A stretch of DNA of 64,000 nt, from the NCBI RefSeq assembly GCF_000513295.1, contig NC_023065.1, positions 1,984,001 through 2,048,000 on the forward strand, read 5' to 3'. Numbering within the stretch: position 1 is the first letter of the stretch; every line of letters starts with the position of its first letter. The notes under the pieces were generated by a model that saw nothing but the letters and a program-made list of their open reading frames with translations, was not told the origin of the DNA and ran no database searches. Made by a program: the position numbers and the translations under genes. Shown here piece after piece: positions 17,451 to 26,626 of this stretch. The DNA is from Magnetospirillum gryphiswaldense MSR-1 v2 (GTDB lineage: Bacteria; Pseudomonadota; Alphaproteobacteria; Rhodospirillales; Magnetospirillaceae).

Positions 17451-17550
17451 GGCTCGCATCATTACACCATGATGTGTAGGTCATGCCAGGGTGAAAGCAA
17501 GACATATTTTCATGTTATTAATTCATTCTGGAATGACATTTAGTGTTGCT

Positions 17551-17603
17551 GTGTCATTAAAATGTGACTACACTCAAAGTCACTGGTTAATGACACGGTG
17601 TCA
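17551..17603. promoter_or_regulatory. Cluster of GTGTCA/TGACAC inverted repeats
   Basis: GTGTCATTAA (17551-17560) pairs with TTAATGACAC (17587-17596), with an inner GTGAC/GTCAC stem, and a further palindrome TGACAC-G-GTGTCA spans 17591-17603. The cluster lies immediately upstream of the IS1595 transposase and may be its terminal repeat, an operator for the divergent HTH gene, or both. Confidence 0.5.
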
Positions 17604-17607
17604 CGCC

Positions 17608-18221
17608 ATGCCTCGCAAGACTCCCGGACAGCACTTCCTCCTCAGCGCCAAGGCGCGGAGCCTGTCGTTGCGGGACGTGATGCGGATGACGGACGAAGAG
17701 GCGATGGCCATGTTCCGGGCGATCCGTTGGGCCTCGACCGAAGGCGAGGCTGTCTGCCCGGAATGCGGCTGCGTGGCCTGTTACGCCTACGCCTCGCGCC
17801 CGATCTTCAAGTGCAAGGGCTGCGGCAAGCAGTTCTCCGTCACTTCGGGAACGATCTTCGCCAGCCGTAAGCTGACGATCCGGGATTACCTCCTGGCTAT
17901 CGTCATCTTCATCAACGCGGCCAAGGGTATTTCCTCCCTCCAACTGGCCCGCGATCTCGGCGTCCAATACAAGACGGCCTTCGTCCTGACCCACAAGCTG
18001 CGCGAGGCCATGGCGGCGGAATTGCGGGGAATGGTGCTGAACGGCACCGTCGAGGTGGACGGCTGCTATGTGGGTGGGCATGTCCGCCCGGCCAACCGCA
18101 AGGTGGATCGGGTTGACCGCCGCTTGGCCGAGAACATGAACGGCAAGCGCAAGTGCGTCGTGGTGATGCGTCAGCGCGAGGGCCGCACCCTGCCGTTCGC
18201 CCTCACCAGCGAGGCAGAAGG
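17608..18221 (+). pseudogene. IS1595-family (ISXO2-like) transposase, 3'-truncated
   Basis: The protein starts MPRKTPGQHF and shows the family zinc ribbon (CPECG ... CKGCGKQFSVTSGTIFASRKL) and the start of the ISXO2-type DDE domain (VEVDGCYVGG). Family similarity stops after about 205 residues at LTSEAEG; the remaining frame to 18435 is low-complexity and unrelated. Most of the catalytic domain is therefore missing, cut by rearrangement. Confidence 0.75.
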
Positions 18222-18916
18222 TGTGTCGCTGACCCTCTGCAAACCTCCGTCCTCAAGCTCGGTATCGGTAAGCCGCCGACAACCGCTGCTCAAAGGTTCC
18301 GGGGCAATTGCCCCGTCACCCAAGGGAGGGTCGCGACCCGGGTCACGACCCTTACGGTGGGTCTGTGCGAGGGCAGTTTCCAGCGGAAGCGCAGCCAAAG
18401 AACTCACAGCGTTGGGCTGCTCTGCCGTCCGCTGAAAGTTACAGGTATTTCGACCACGCTTGACCTGATCTGCCATCACAGCACTCCCGCCAACAAATTG
18501 GCCAAAGGGGCGCTGGAGGTCCATATGGGCGAAAAAGAACAAATCGCGAAATTTGCACTACATCTCGGTGGTGGACTCCGGGGCCTTAGCTTTTCTTTCT
18601 CGTGGATGGTAAGCTGGCAAACTACCTCAAGACCAAGAAGATCGCTTAGGCTTCTGGCGGAACGTCACTCATTTGAGGGCGTGCCGCCGTGATTCTGGCC
18701 GCCATCAGTGCGCCCAGTTCAGCGCCGTCCGAAAGAGGTGAAACGAGCGGTAGAGGATGTCCGAAATCGGAATGCCGCGCCGCGCGTCGAGAGGCTTTCG
18801 CCATACATCAATAGCGCCTAAAGTATGTGCCCGCCCGGTTTCGGAGTGCGCCATGCTGAACAACCTCAATATCCTGCAACAGGTACACGCCGGGTAGAGC
18901 GGGGAAGACAGGAAAA
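18222..18916. other. Mosaic of unrecognised remnants between a dead transposase and a kinase
   Basis: No convincing complete gene is seen here. Short pieces look protein-like: a minus-strand frame ending at 18171 and starting near 18470 (MADQVKRGRN...), a plus-strand scrap ending VDGKLANYLKTKKIA at about 18647, and a minus-strand 49-codon frame 18705-18854 (MAHSETGRAHTLGAIDVW...). None is recognised. The segment probably records several deletions and insertions. Confidence 0.4.
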
Positions 18917-21592
18917 ATGACCGGACACGGATTCGACGATCAAGGGAAAAGCCTGCTGTCGCCAGCTGCAAAATCTTCTGCTAGCTTTGATAGCAGACTT
19001 GGGCTGCGGGTTCGGCTGGGGTTGACTGTCGGCGGCCTAGCCTGCGGGCTAGCACTGGCCATTGGCCTTTTGTTTGCCGAACTTGCCCGCAACCATCTTG
19101 CCGAACGGCAGGGGCAGGCGCTAAGCGGGTTGGCGGCCCAGATTCTCGATGCTCTCGATCGCGGCATGTTCGAAAGGTTCCGCGAGATCCAGATCCTAGC
19201 CGAACTGGATGAGTTCCGCTCACCCGCCACTCCCGTCGACAGCAAGCGCCGCATCCTCGAACGGGTCCAGTCCACCTACCAGTACTATGCATGGATAGGC
19301 ATCGCCGATCTTGCCAGCGGTCAGGGACTAGTGGGCACTCAAGGCTATCTCGAGACCCGCGACCTCTCCAAACGTCCGTGGTTCTCCGAGGGAGCCAAAG
19401 CCCCTTATGTCGGTGATGTCCATGACGCATTGCTGCTAGCAAAGCTTCTACCCAATCCGCGAGGCGCCCCCATCTACCTGCTGGATGTGGCCACCCCCAT
19501 CCGCGATCCTGACGGCAACGTGGTCCAGGTCCTGTGCGGCCATCTCCATTGGTGGTGGACCCAGGACGTGGTCAACACCTTCAACAAGCCGACCGACACT
19601 CAGATCTTCCTGATCAGCCGCGAGGGCATCGTGCTGATCGGTACGACTGGCAACGAGGGCGAGGCGTTTTCGCGGATTGCCCCGGCGGGAATGGACCTCG
19701 CTTCGGTCAATCGGGCGGGCGATTTGCTGCGCTGGCAGGACGGAACGATCTATCTGTCCGGTTTCGCGCGCAGCCAGGGCTATCAGAGCTATCCAGGTCT
19801 CGGCTGGACCATCATCGTCCGCCAGAATGAGTCGACGGCCTTGGCCCTGGCTCGCGCGACCCGCGAGCGCATCCTCTGGATAGGCGGTATTGCCGGCCTG
19901 CTGGGAGCGATTGTTGGCTGGCAGTTGGCAGGGCGCCTGGCCGCCCCCATCGAGCGCTTGTCCGCGGCGGCCGCCCGGATCGGCGAGGGCGCGCTGACCG
20001 AGCCTATTCCACTGGTCTCGGGCTATCGTGAGGTGGCGACTCTCGCCAGATCGCTCAGCGGCATGGTCAATTCGCTTACCACCGAGATCGCTGAAAGACG
20101 GGCGGCCGAGGCACAGCTCAAGCTGGCTGCAACGGTCTTCCGCTCCAGCAGCGAAGGCATCTTGATAACCGATGCTGCCAACACCGTTGTCGCCGTCAAC
20201 GATAGTTTCTTTGCCATCACCGGATATCGGCGTGAGGAAATTCTCGGCCAGCGTCCAAGCATTCTCGGGTCAGGCCGGCACGGACCAGATTTCTACATCT
20301 CGATGTGGCAGACCCTCGCCGCGACCGGTGGATGGCAGGGAGAAATCTGGAACCGACGCAAGAATGGCGAGATCTATCCTGAATGGCTGTCCATCAAGGC
20401 CGTCAGCGATGAGAACGGACGACTCGCCAATTATGTGGCGGTATTTCGCGACATCACCGATATCCGCAAGGCCGATGAAGCCATCCGCAAGCTGCAGCGG
20501 GCGGTGGAGCAGAGCCCGGTGGCAATTATCATCACCGACACCGCAGCAAACATTGAATATGTGAACCCGCAGTTCACCCTAAATACAGGTTATTCGTTTG
20601 AGGACGTCGTCGGTCGGAACCCTCGCATCCTCAGGGACGGCGGCAAGTCGGATGCGGAATACAAGGCGCTTTGGGAGACGATTTCGTCGGGGCGGACCTG
20701 GACGGGGGAGTTTTGCAATCGCCGCAAGGATGGTTCGACGTATTGGGAAGAAGCGATCATCGCTCCAATCCGCAACGCGGAGGGGGGCATAACCCATTAT
20801 GTTGCCATCAAGGAGGACGTGACCGCGCGCAAGAAGGCAGAGCGGGAGCTGATGCAAACGCTCGATCTGGTTACGCGCCAGAACAGCGAATTGGAACGAT
20901 TCGCCTACGTTGCGGCTCACGATCTCCAGGAGCCCCTGCGCACGATCACCGCCTTCACCCAGTTGATCGAGCGCCAAATGTCCGAGCGACTGACGGTGGA
21001 AGAAAAGGACTGGATGGGGTTAGTTTCGTCGGCAGCACTGCGAATGTACAGCCTGATCAACGATCTGCTCATCTATTCACGGATCGCCGCCGACACTCCT
21101 CTGAAGATCATCGACATGGGCGTTTGCTGTCGTGAAGCCCTTGACAACGTCCGGCAGTCGCTCGAGGCCACCGGCGGCACGGTGACGGTGGAACCTTTGC
21201 CCAAGGTGCATGGGGACCATCGCCAGATGGTGCAGCTGTGGCAGAACCTTCTGGGCAATTCCATCAAGTTCCACAACCCTCTACGTCCGCTTGCCATTCG
21301 CGTCCAGGCCAGGGAGGACGGCGGTGTGTGGGAATTTTCGGTGACCGACAACGGCATCGGCATCGAAGACAGTGAACACGATATGTTCGACCTGTTCCGT
21401 CGTCAGCACACTGCCGAAAAATATCCCGGCACCGGTATCGGGTTGACCATCTGCAAGCGCATCGTCATGCACCATGGCGGTCGCATCTGGTTTCAAGCGC
21501 GGCCCAATGAGGGTTGCACCTTCTTTTTCACCATCCATTCATCCGTTGCAGTGGAACTGGAAGGCGCTGGGGGATTTCCCGAGACTTCCTAG
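18917..21592 (+). CDS. Cache/HAMP/PAS sensor histidine kinase
   Basis: An 891-residue membrane kinase. A transmembrane helix at about 35-55 and another at about 325-345 bracket a periplasmic Cache-like sensor (with DLSKRPWFSEG and GHLHWWW). HAMP follows, then two PAS domains (FFAITGYRREEILGQRPSIL and FTLNTGYSFEDVVGRNPRIL). The phospho-acceptor His668 lies in the phytochrome-type H-box AAHDLQEPLRTI; the HATPase has NLLGNSIKFHN and GTGIGLTICKRI. AGGA precedes the ATG. It is surrounded by mobile-element debris and has no partner regulator nearby. Confidence 0.88.
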   Translation: MTGHGFDDQGKSLLSPAAKSSASFDSRLGLRVRLGLTVGGLACGLALAIGLLFAELARNHLAERQGQALSGLAAQILDALDRGMFERFREIQILAELDEFRSPATPVDSKRRILERVQSTYQYYAWIGIADLASGQGLVGTQGYLETRDLSKRPWFSEGAKAPYVGDVHDALLLAKLLPNPRGAPIYLLDVATPIRDPDGNVVQVLCGHLHWWWTQDVVNTFNKPTDTQIFLISREGIVLIGTTGNEGEAFSRIAPAGMDLASVNRAGDLLRWQDGTIYLSGFARSQGYQSYPGLGWTIIVRQNESTALALARATRERILWIGGIAGLLGAIVGWQLAGRLAAPIERLSAAAARIGEGALTEPIPLVSGYREVATLARSLSGMVNSLTTEIAERRAAEAQLKLAATVFRSSSEGILITDAANTVVAVNDSFFAITGYRREEILGQRPSILGSGRHGPDFYISMWQTLAATGGWQGEIWNRRKNGEIYPEWLSIKAVSDENGRLANYVAVFRDITDIRKADEAIRKLQRAVEQSPVAIIITDTAANIEYVNPQFTLNTGYSFEDVVGRNPRILRDGGKSDAEYKALWETISSGRTWTGEFCNRRKDGSTYWEEAIIAPIRNAEGGITHYVAIKEDVTARKKAERELMQTLDLVTRQNSELERFAYVAAHDLQEPLRTITAFTQLIERQMSERLTVEEKDWMGLVSSAALRMYSLINDLLIYSRIAADTPLKIIDMGVCCREALDNVRQSLEATGGTVTVEPLPKVHGDHRQMVQLWQNLLGNSIKFHNPLRPLAIRVQAREDGGVWEFSVTDNGIGIEDSEHDMFDLFRRQHTAEKYPGTGIGLTICKRIVMHHGGRIWFQARPNEGCTFFFTIHSSVAVELEGAGGFPETS

Positions 21593-21668
21593 CGCTGCCG
21601 TGCTTGCGCATTGTGGATCAGTGAACGGATTGGCCTGATTGGGCGCTTAGAGGTGACCGTTTTCGGGC

Positions 21669-21845
21669 CTAGCCGTTGTTGCGGACCAGATAGCGGGCAC
21701 GGGCGGTGATGTCGGAACCGGCGGCGGCGATCAGGGTGTTGACGTGGGCGCGGCTGGGCTGGAAGCCCTTGAGCCGGCGGCTGCCCTGGGCGGCCTCGAA
21801 GCCGCCGATCAGGGCACCTACCTTTCGCCGGAAGGCCGACAACAT
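21669..21845 (-). pseudogene. Phage portal protein N-terminal fragment
   Basis: 58 codons from an ATG at 21845 read through LKGFQPSRAHVNTLIAAAGS and ITARARYLVRNNG and then stop. This resembles the start of lambda-type portal proteins, which normally continue for another 400 residues. It follows the gpW-like gene as in lambdoid head modules. It is a truncated prophage relic. Confidence 0.55.
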
Positions 21846-21847
21846 GG

Positions 21848-22057
21848 TCAGAGTCCCTTGGTGGCAACGGCGAGGATCCGCCGACGCGGCTTCTTGCCCT
21901 CGGCTTGGGCAATGCGGCGGTCGAGATCGGCCAGGACGTGATTGGCCTGGGTCAGGTCGTATTGGACCGTGCGGTCACCGACGGTGACGCGGGCGACCAG
22001 GGAATTGCGCCGCGCCAGCACCCGCTCGCGCTCAGCCTTCATCTCGTCGAGAGCCAT
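21848..22057 (-). CDS. gpW-like phage head-tail joining protein
   Basis: A 69-residue protein similar in size and pattern to lambda gpW (a helical N-terminus followed by VTVGDRTVQYDLTQANHVLADLDRRIAQ), which closes the capsid for tail attachment. The order gpW then portal matches phage head operons. The rest of the phage structural module is missing, so it is likely non-functional. Confidence 0.6.
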   Translation of the reverse strand: MALDEMKAERERVLARRNSLVARVTVGDRTVQYDLTQANHVLADLDRRIAQAEGKKPRRRILAVATKGL

Positions 22058-22059
22058 GA

Positions 22060-22642
22060 TCAGTGCATCCCGCTGAACTTGATGATCCGCCGGGGACGGC
22101 GGGCGATCCGGCGGATCTGCCCGGCCTCCGGGTCACTGGCATTGGCAAAGTCCGTGGCCGCCACCTGCTTCTCAAGATCCCGCCATTTGGCCTCCGACCA
22201 GCGGTCGGCGCCGACGATCCAGGCGGCGGACCAGGCGGCGTTCGGTGGCCTTTTCGTCCAGCAGCCAGTTGCCCTCGGGATCGGCCGAGAACAGATGCAT
22301 GGAGATGACCTGATCGACGATGCCGGGCAGTTCGCGCCCTGCCTTCGAGCCCTCCATCTGCGGCTGCCAGGTAATGGCGTTGAACTCGTCGGTGACCTTC
22401 TCCAGCACGCCGACGAAGATCACCGTCTTGCCCGGCGCGTGCTGCAGATGCTTCCTCGCACAAAGGGCGACGCGATTGACTTCTTCCCGCACCGGATCGG
22501 GCAATTGCGAGACGCCGAAGGTGCGGTCGCAGACGAGATGGCCCTCGTGATAGGCGATCAGCTCACCGGGAGCGGCGCTGTCGAGCCAGCCGAGCAAGGC
22601 GCCCTCCCCCACCACCGGCATGGTGTTGGCGGCGGCGATCAC
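22060..22642 (-). pseudogene. Frameshifted phage-type gene of uncertain identity
   Basis: A GTG at 22642 (overlapping the upstream stop as GTGA) opens a frame with MPVVGEGALLGWLDSA and then GKTVIFVGVLEKVTDEFNAI and SKAGRELPGIVDQVISMHLF, the latter reminiscent of the end of phage AAA-type NTPases. The frame degenerates near 22230; the -/+ shifted frame continues WSAAWIVGADRWSEAKWRDL down to a stop at 22060, adjacent to gpW. It looks like a fusion or frameshifted relic of one or two phage genes. Confidence 0.4.
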
Positions 22643-22854
22643 GACACACCTCCCGACACCGGAACGCCGCCCGAAGTGCTTTCGCGCACCTGGGCCGCCT
22701 CGTAGGCGTCGATGTCCTCCTGGCGGTAGACCACCCGGCCGCCGATCTTCAGGTAGCGGGGTCCCAGGCCAAGCCAGCGCCAACGCTCAAGCGTGCGCGG
22801 GCTGAGGCTCCAGCGGCGGGAAAGTTCGATCTGGTTCAGGTGTTTGAGAATCAT
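22639..22854 (-). CDS. AlpA/excisionase-like HTH protein
   Basis: A 71-residue MerR-type helix-turn-helix protein (LNQIELSRRWSLSPRTLERW, then GPRYLKIGGRVVYRQEDIDAYE), the layout of AlpA and HTH_17 excisionase-like regulators encoded by prophages and integrative elements. It begins a small minus-strand phage-remnant operon. Confidence 0.7.
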   Translation of the reverse strand: MILKHLNQIELSRRWSLSPRTLERWRWLGLGPRYLKIGGRVVYRQEDIDAYEAAQVRESTSGGVPVSGGVS

Positions 22855-22964
22855 TGCCGTATCCTTCCGGGCGGTGCGAAAACCTGCGGGAAGGATGGCG
22901 GAGGAGAAGGTAGGAGCCGGGGAGTTGGAAGGGAGGAGCGAAGGTAGGAATGTCGTTCAGGCGC

Positions 22965-22988
22965 AAAAAAGGCCGCCCGAAGGCGGCC
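22965..22988 (-). terminator. Rho-independent terminator after the 23012-24366 operon
   Basis: Read on the minus strand, GGCCGCC-TTCG-GGCGGCC (22971-22988) is a perfect 7-bp stem with a TTCG loop, followed by six T (22965-22970). It lies just downstream of the stop at 23012. Confidence 0.9.
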
Positions 22989-23011
22989 GATCCGAATTCC
23001 ATGCGCTCAGA

Positions 23012-23956
23012 TCACAGGAAAATCCAACACGAGCCACCTTCCTCGGTGATGAACTCCCGCCAGTCCTTGCGGCCACTGAACACCTTGGCCAGCGTGTTGA
23101 CCGAGTCGCTGCATTCGGCCCCCTCCAGCACCTTGGCGGTCAGGCACCGCCCCTGACCAGCCAGGAATGCCTCGACCAGTTGTCGGACCACGTCGCGCTG
23201 CTTTGGTCCCCGGAAGACGTAATCCTTCCCATGGACGGTGACGACATCGAAGTCGGCACTATGGGTCAGCGGCCCGTTATCCGTCGGCACCACGCAGCCC
23301 AGCAGCGTTCCGCGCAAGATCGCCTTGTCCAACTGAACGCCATGATTGTTCGAGACCAAGCCATTGGCGATGGCAATCGCCCTATACTCCGGCGGGAGAG
23401 CGAGATGTTTGGGAAACTCGCCTGCGGTCAGCAGCAGGCTGGGGCCACGAGTGCGCCTTGGCACCAACGCCTCTCCGATACGCTCATGGATATCGGGTCG
23501 TCCCAGCCGCCGGGCCATGTAGATCGGGAACTTCTTCTTGGTCAGGTAATCCTGCCCCAGATCCCACAGGTGATCGGGCACCAGCGTCATTGGCCGGGTG
23601 TTCGCTGGCATGCCAAGAAGACTGATCACGATTTCCGGGAGACGATCGGCGTCGAGCCGGAACGTGCCCAGCCGCAACGGATCGACATCCAGGAACCCCC
23701 GGTCAGGGTGAAAACAGCGGAACTGTCCCGTGATGCCGTCGCGCACGACCGGGACGTCCACTTCCGATTCACCGAAGGTCACCAGAACAGTCTTCCGGTT
23801 GCCGTCGGGAATCAGATAGCCGGCGTCGATCAGCGCCCTCGCCTCGCCGCCAAGCTGTTCGGCCAGGATGCCGGACGAGATGACGGGACGGGCCAACTCC
23901 GCAAATCCCAGCAGAAAGCGCAGGCCCGTCTCCGACAGCGTCGTCACGCGGCTCAA
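23012..23956 (-). CDS. Uncharacterised protein, second gene of a two-gene operon
   Basis: About 314 residues, no recognised domain. The chain is soluble, with an N-terminal helical part (LSETGLRFLLGFAELARPVI), a central basic segment (LTKKKFPIYMARRLGRPDIH) and a C-terminus ending in CWIFL. The start is uncertain: TTG at 23956 overlaps the upstream stop (TTGA), and GTG at 23947 is an alternative. It is coupled to the 137-residue gene upstream and ends in a strong terminator, so the pair is an expressed unit. Its position beside a decayed phosphorothioation-type locus hints at defence (inference only). Confidence 0.6.
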   Translation of the reverse strand: MSRVTTLSETGLRFLLGFAELARPVISSGILAEQLGGEARALIDAGYLIPDGNRKTVLVTFGESEVDVPVVRDGITGQFRCFHPDRGFLDVDPLRLGTFRLDADRLPEIVISLLGMPANTRPMTLVPDHLWDLGQDYLTKKKFPIYMARRLGRPDIHERIGEALVPRRTRGPSLLLTAGEFPKHLALPPEYRAIAIANGLVSNNHGVQLDKAILRGTLLGCVVPTDNGPLTHSADFDVVTVHGKDYVFRGPKQRDVVRQLVEAFLAGQGRCLTAKVLEGAECSDSVNTLAKVFSGRKDWREFITEEGGSCWIFL

Positions 23957-24366
23957 GCGGTCAGTTCCTGGAGGATGCCCCAACGACGCAGGTACTTCTC
24001 CCCGATCAGCCGCTCCTTGTCCGTCTTGTCCTTCAGATCGCAGCCATTGGGGTGCCGCAGCTTCAGGGAAATGGTCCGGCCACGGGGATTGATATCGTCC
24101 GGTTCGAACGGCACCGACAGCATCACCTCGCGGATACGATATCCACCCAGGAAGGGATTGCGGTCTTCGAACAACTGGTTGGCCAGCGAATGGACGTTGT
24201 CCTCCGCCAACCGCGCCTCGATGGTCAGGAAAGCGGACTCGTCGAGAGTTTCGAATTTCACCACGCGCACCCGGACGACCCCGATGCCGTCTTGCGGATC
24301 GGTGGGAAAACGGCGGTCGGTCATGAAGACGGACAGATCATAGTGACGCAACGGCAGAGACCTCAT
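23953..24366 (-). CDS. Uncharacterised protein, first gene of a two-gene operon
   Basis: A 137-residue soluble protein starting MRSLPLRHYDLSVFMTDRRF. It is mostly beta-strand in pattern (GVVRVRVVKFETLDESAFLT, YRIREVMLSVPFEPDDINP), suggesting a small beta-rich fold. No family is recognised. It is divergent from the broken locus at 24441, sharing a 74-base intergenic space. Confidence 0.6.
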   Translation of the reverse strand: MRSLPLRHYDLSVFMTDRRFPTDPQDGIGVVRVRVVKFETLDESAFLTIEARLAEDNVHSLANQLFEDRNPFLGGYRIREVMLSVPFEPDDINPRGRTISLKLRHPNGCDLKDKTDKERLIGEKYLRRWGILQELTA

Positions 24367-24440
24367 CAGGCTCAGTTCCCATCGGGGAAATGGTCCGCAG
24401 GCGCTTTGGCCCTGCCCGTGTATTTGGCCTCAGCGGCGAC

Positions 24441-24596
24441 ATGATCGACGAAATTACGGTCACCGCCGAACAAATCTACGGCCGAGAAGGAGTCAAAGTC
24501 AGCCTGCTTGGTGCCGAGCGCCACCTCAGCCTCCCTACACTCGGAACGGACGAATGGCTGGAACGTCATTTCAAGCGGATTGGAGAGGATCAATGA
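24441..24596 (+). CDS. Small uncharacterised protein
   Basis: 51 residues starting MIDEITVTAEQIYGREG. Its TGA overlaps the next ATG (ATGA at 24593-24596), which supports real translation and coupling. There is no recognised domain. It is the first gene of the decayed divergent unit. Confidence 0.5.
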   Translation: MIDEITVTAEQIYGREGVKVSLLGAERHLSLPTLGTDEWLERHFKRIGEDQ

Positions 24597-24957
24597 TCCG
24601 CCAGCCATTCTTCCGCTCGGTCAACCTGAAGGACGACCTCTCCGTTCCGGAGCGGCTTGGGCATTACCAGCCCACCCGGAAGTCCGCGCCGCTTATCCGC
24701 GCTGTCTTCCAGGCAGGCGCGACAATGGCGATTGCCGCCTATGGCAGCGGAAAGTCCCTGGCGGCCGGTGTCGGCGGCTTGCTCGTTGCCAATTCGGCCG
24801 AGGCGAAAATGGCCCTTGGACCTGTTGTGAAACGCATCGCCGAGGTCGACCGCGACCTGTATCTCTTGGCTCACGAGCGGCTCAGCAGCGAGGCCACGGG
24901 CCAGGTGGCCATGCTGAGCGGCCACGTCCGCGACGTGCCTGCCGCCTTGGCCAAGGG
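24593..24957 (+). pseudogene. P-loop protein N-terminal fragment
   Basis: The frame starts MIRQPFFRSVNLKDD and carries a Walker A-like AAYGSGKSLAAG near residue 50, then VKRIAEVDRDLYLLAHERLS and VAMLSGHVRDVPAALAKG. After about 120 residues the meaningful reading moves to another frame, and this one stops at 25066 in unrelated sequence. It appears to be the first third of an ATPase fused by deletion to the next segment. Confidence 0.55.
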
Positions 24958-26442
24958 GAGCTCCGGGATTACATCGAGGCTAACCTGCGGACGGGCGCAA
25001 TCGCCCTGGCGCCAGGCACCTTTCTCGCCTTCAAGGACCAGGATGCCGAACAGCGGTTCCAGCTAACGCGCTCAAGAGCCCGGCAGTTCTCCTCGATTTC
25101 TGTTCCACGTCTGCTACGCCCCCCGAAACCGGCAAGACTTGTCAAGCCGCCTAAGGAACCCCGGCAGAAGGTTGTTCGGGAACCCAAGGCCCCGCGGCTA
25201 CCAAAGCCGGGGCCTTGGGAAGTCTGCCCAGAGGCGTTCGACGGGCTCCGCCGCAAATGGATGGAGCTGGGCCGTGAACCCGGCCTCGACGAGATCGAGC
25301 GGAAGGAAGAGCTTGAGGCTACCTTCGGCTCGTTCGCAAGGGCTTATCGCGCTGCGCATGGTCGCCTCGACCAGGCCGCTGTCGATGCCTCGCGGACTCA
25401 GCGGTCCGACGACGTCCTGGTTTACCTGGCGCTTCAGACATTCCGTCGACGAAAGCCCTATCGGCATTTGGAGATCGGTCTCCAACGCGACGTGAAGGCA
25501 TTCTTCGGCGACTATGGCTCAGCCACCGAGATGGCGGGCCGCCTGCTCAGAGAGGCAGCCAATCCGCAGTCACTGTCCGTCGCGTGTCAGACCGCCAGCG
25601 AGACCATCGGGGGATGGCTGGTCGACGACCACTACTACCAGGTCCACAGCTCCCTGATCGGCCGATTGCCTGCGGTCTTGAGAATCTACATCGGCTGCGC
25701 GGGCGTGCTGTACGGCGATATGGCTATAGCCGACATCGTCAAAATTCACATCGCCTCGGGCAAGGTGACAGTCATCCAGTGCGATGATTTCTCTGCGCCG
25801 CTCCCTCGGATCATTGAGCGGGTCAAAGTGAGCCTGCGAAACCAAGAAGTCCGCATGTTTAGCTACGGCGAGGCGACAGGGTATGAGCCGCCCATCCTCT
25901 ACATGAAGTCTCGCTTCATGAACGAAGAAATGACGGGTTATGCGGAACAGCTTGAATTCGATGAGCAGATAGGTCTGATCACCAAGGTCAACGAGGATTC
26001 CCGCGGTCCATCCATGGAAGAACTGCTGACAAAGGTCAGGCAGGCGGGCCTGAAGATCGCTGGCAATGCTCTGGTCAAGGACGACCACCCCCCTGCGCTC
26101 GACGACCCCTGCGGCTCCAACCTAACGTACCGAGACCTGATCATCTGCGGCGAGACGGCATTGCGGACCGGACTCCCAAACCTGCCCAAGTCGCTCGAGA
26201 GCTACAAGGCGCTACGCGAGCTGGCCGAGAACGTCCTGGACCCCGTCATCGACTGGTACGGCGCTATTCAACTGACATATGGGTTTTGCTCGCCGGAGCT
26301 GGCGAAGAAGATACCGGGACGCATCTCGGCTCCACCAGCCCCTTCACACGCCGAATCCATCGACTGGCCTAGCACAGTCGACTGTGGAGCGCAAGGTAAC
26401 GCTTGCAATGGAGTGGCGTGGATATCCAGAAGACATAAGTAA
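24958..26442 (+). pseudogene. C-terminal part of a DNA-phosphorothioation-associated putative methyltransferase
   Basis: From ELRDYIEANL onward the pattern matches what I recall of the Dnd-associated putative methyltransferase family (TIGR04096-like): LALQTFRRRKPYRHL, GLQRDVKAFFGDYGSA, LPAVLRIYIGCAGVL, GYEPPILYMKSRFMN, and a terminal LTYRDLIICGETALRTGLPN ... LDPVIDWYGAIQLTYGFCSPEL module. The SAM-binding N-terminal domain is absent, there is no start codon in frame at the junction, and the last about 35 residues look scrambled. Family assignment is from memory of conserved phrases and should be checked. Confidence 0.55.
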
Positions 26443-26626
26443 AAAGGCCGCTAACCCTGTGGATTAGCGACCTGCCGTCACCGGCTAAGAATGTCTGTTT
26501 GGCGACAACTTTCTTAGCCCAGGCAGGCCGCACTGTCAACGGAAAACCGTGAGGTTTCCGAACGGGTTAACTCGTCCCTTTTTTCTACCGTCGTGATGTT
26601 GATCCACGTTCCTCCTTGGAGGGGCG
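26443..26626. other. Hairpin-rich intergenic region before the replication-like gene
   Basis: It holds several structures: GCTAA/TTAGC near 26450-26468, a longer hairpin 26484-26518 (GCTAAGAA...TTCTTAGC with an inner TGTC/GACA stem), a small GGAAAACC/GGTTTCC hairpin, and a near-palindrome ACGGGTTAACTCGT (26562-26575) followed by a T-run. It may contain the terminator of the preceding unit and the operator or promoter of the next gene. Confidence 0.4.
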
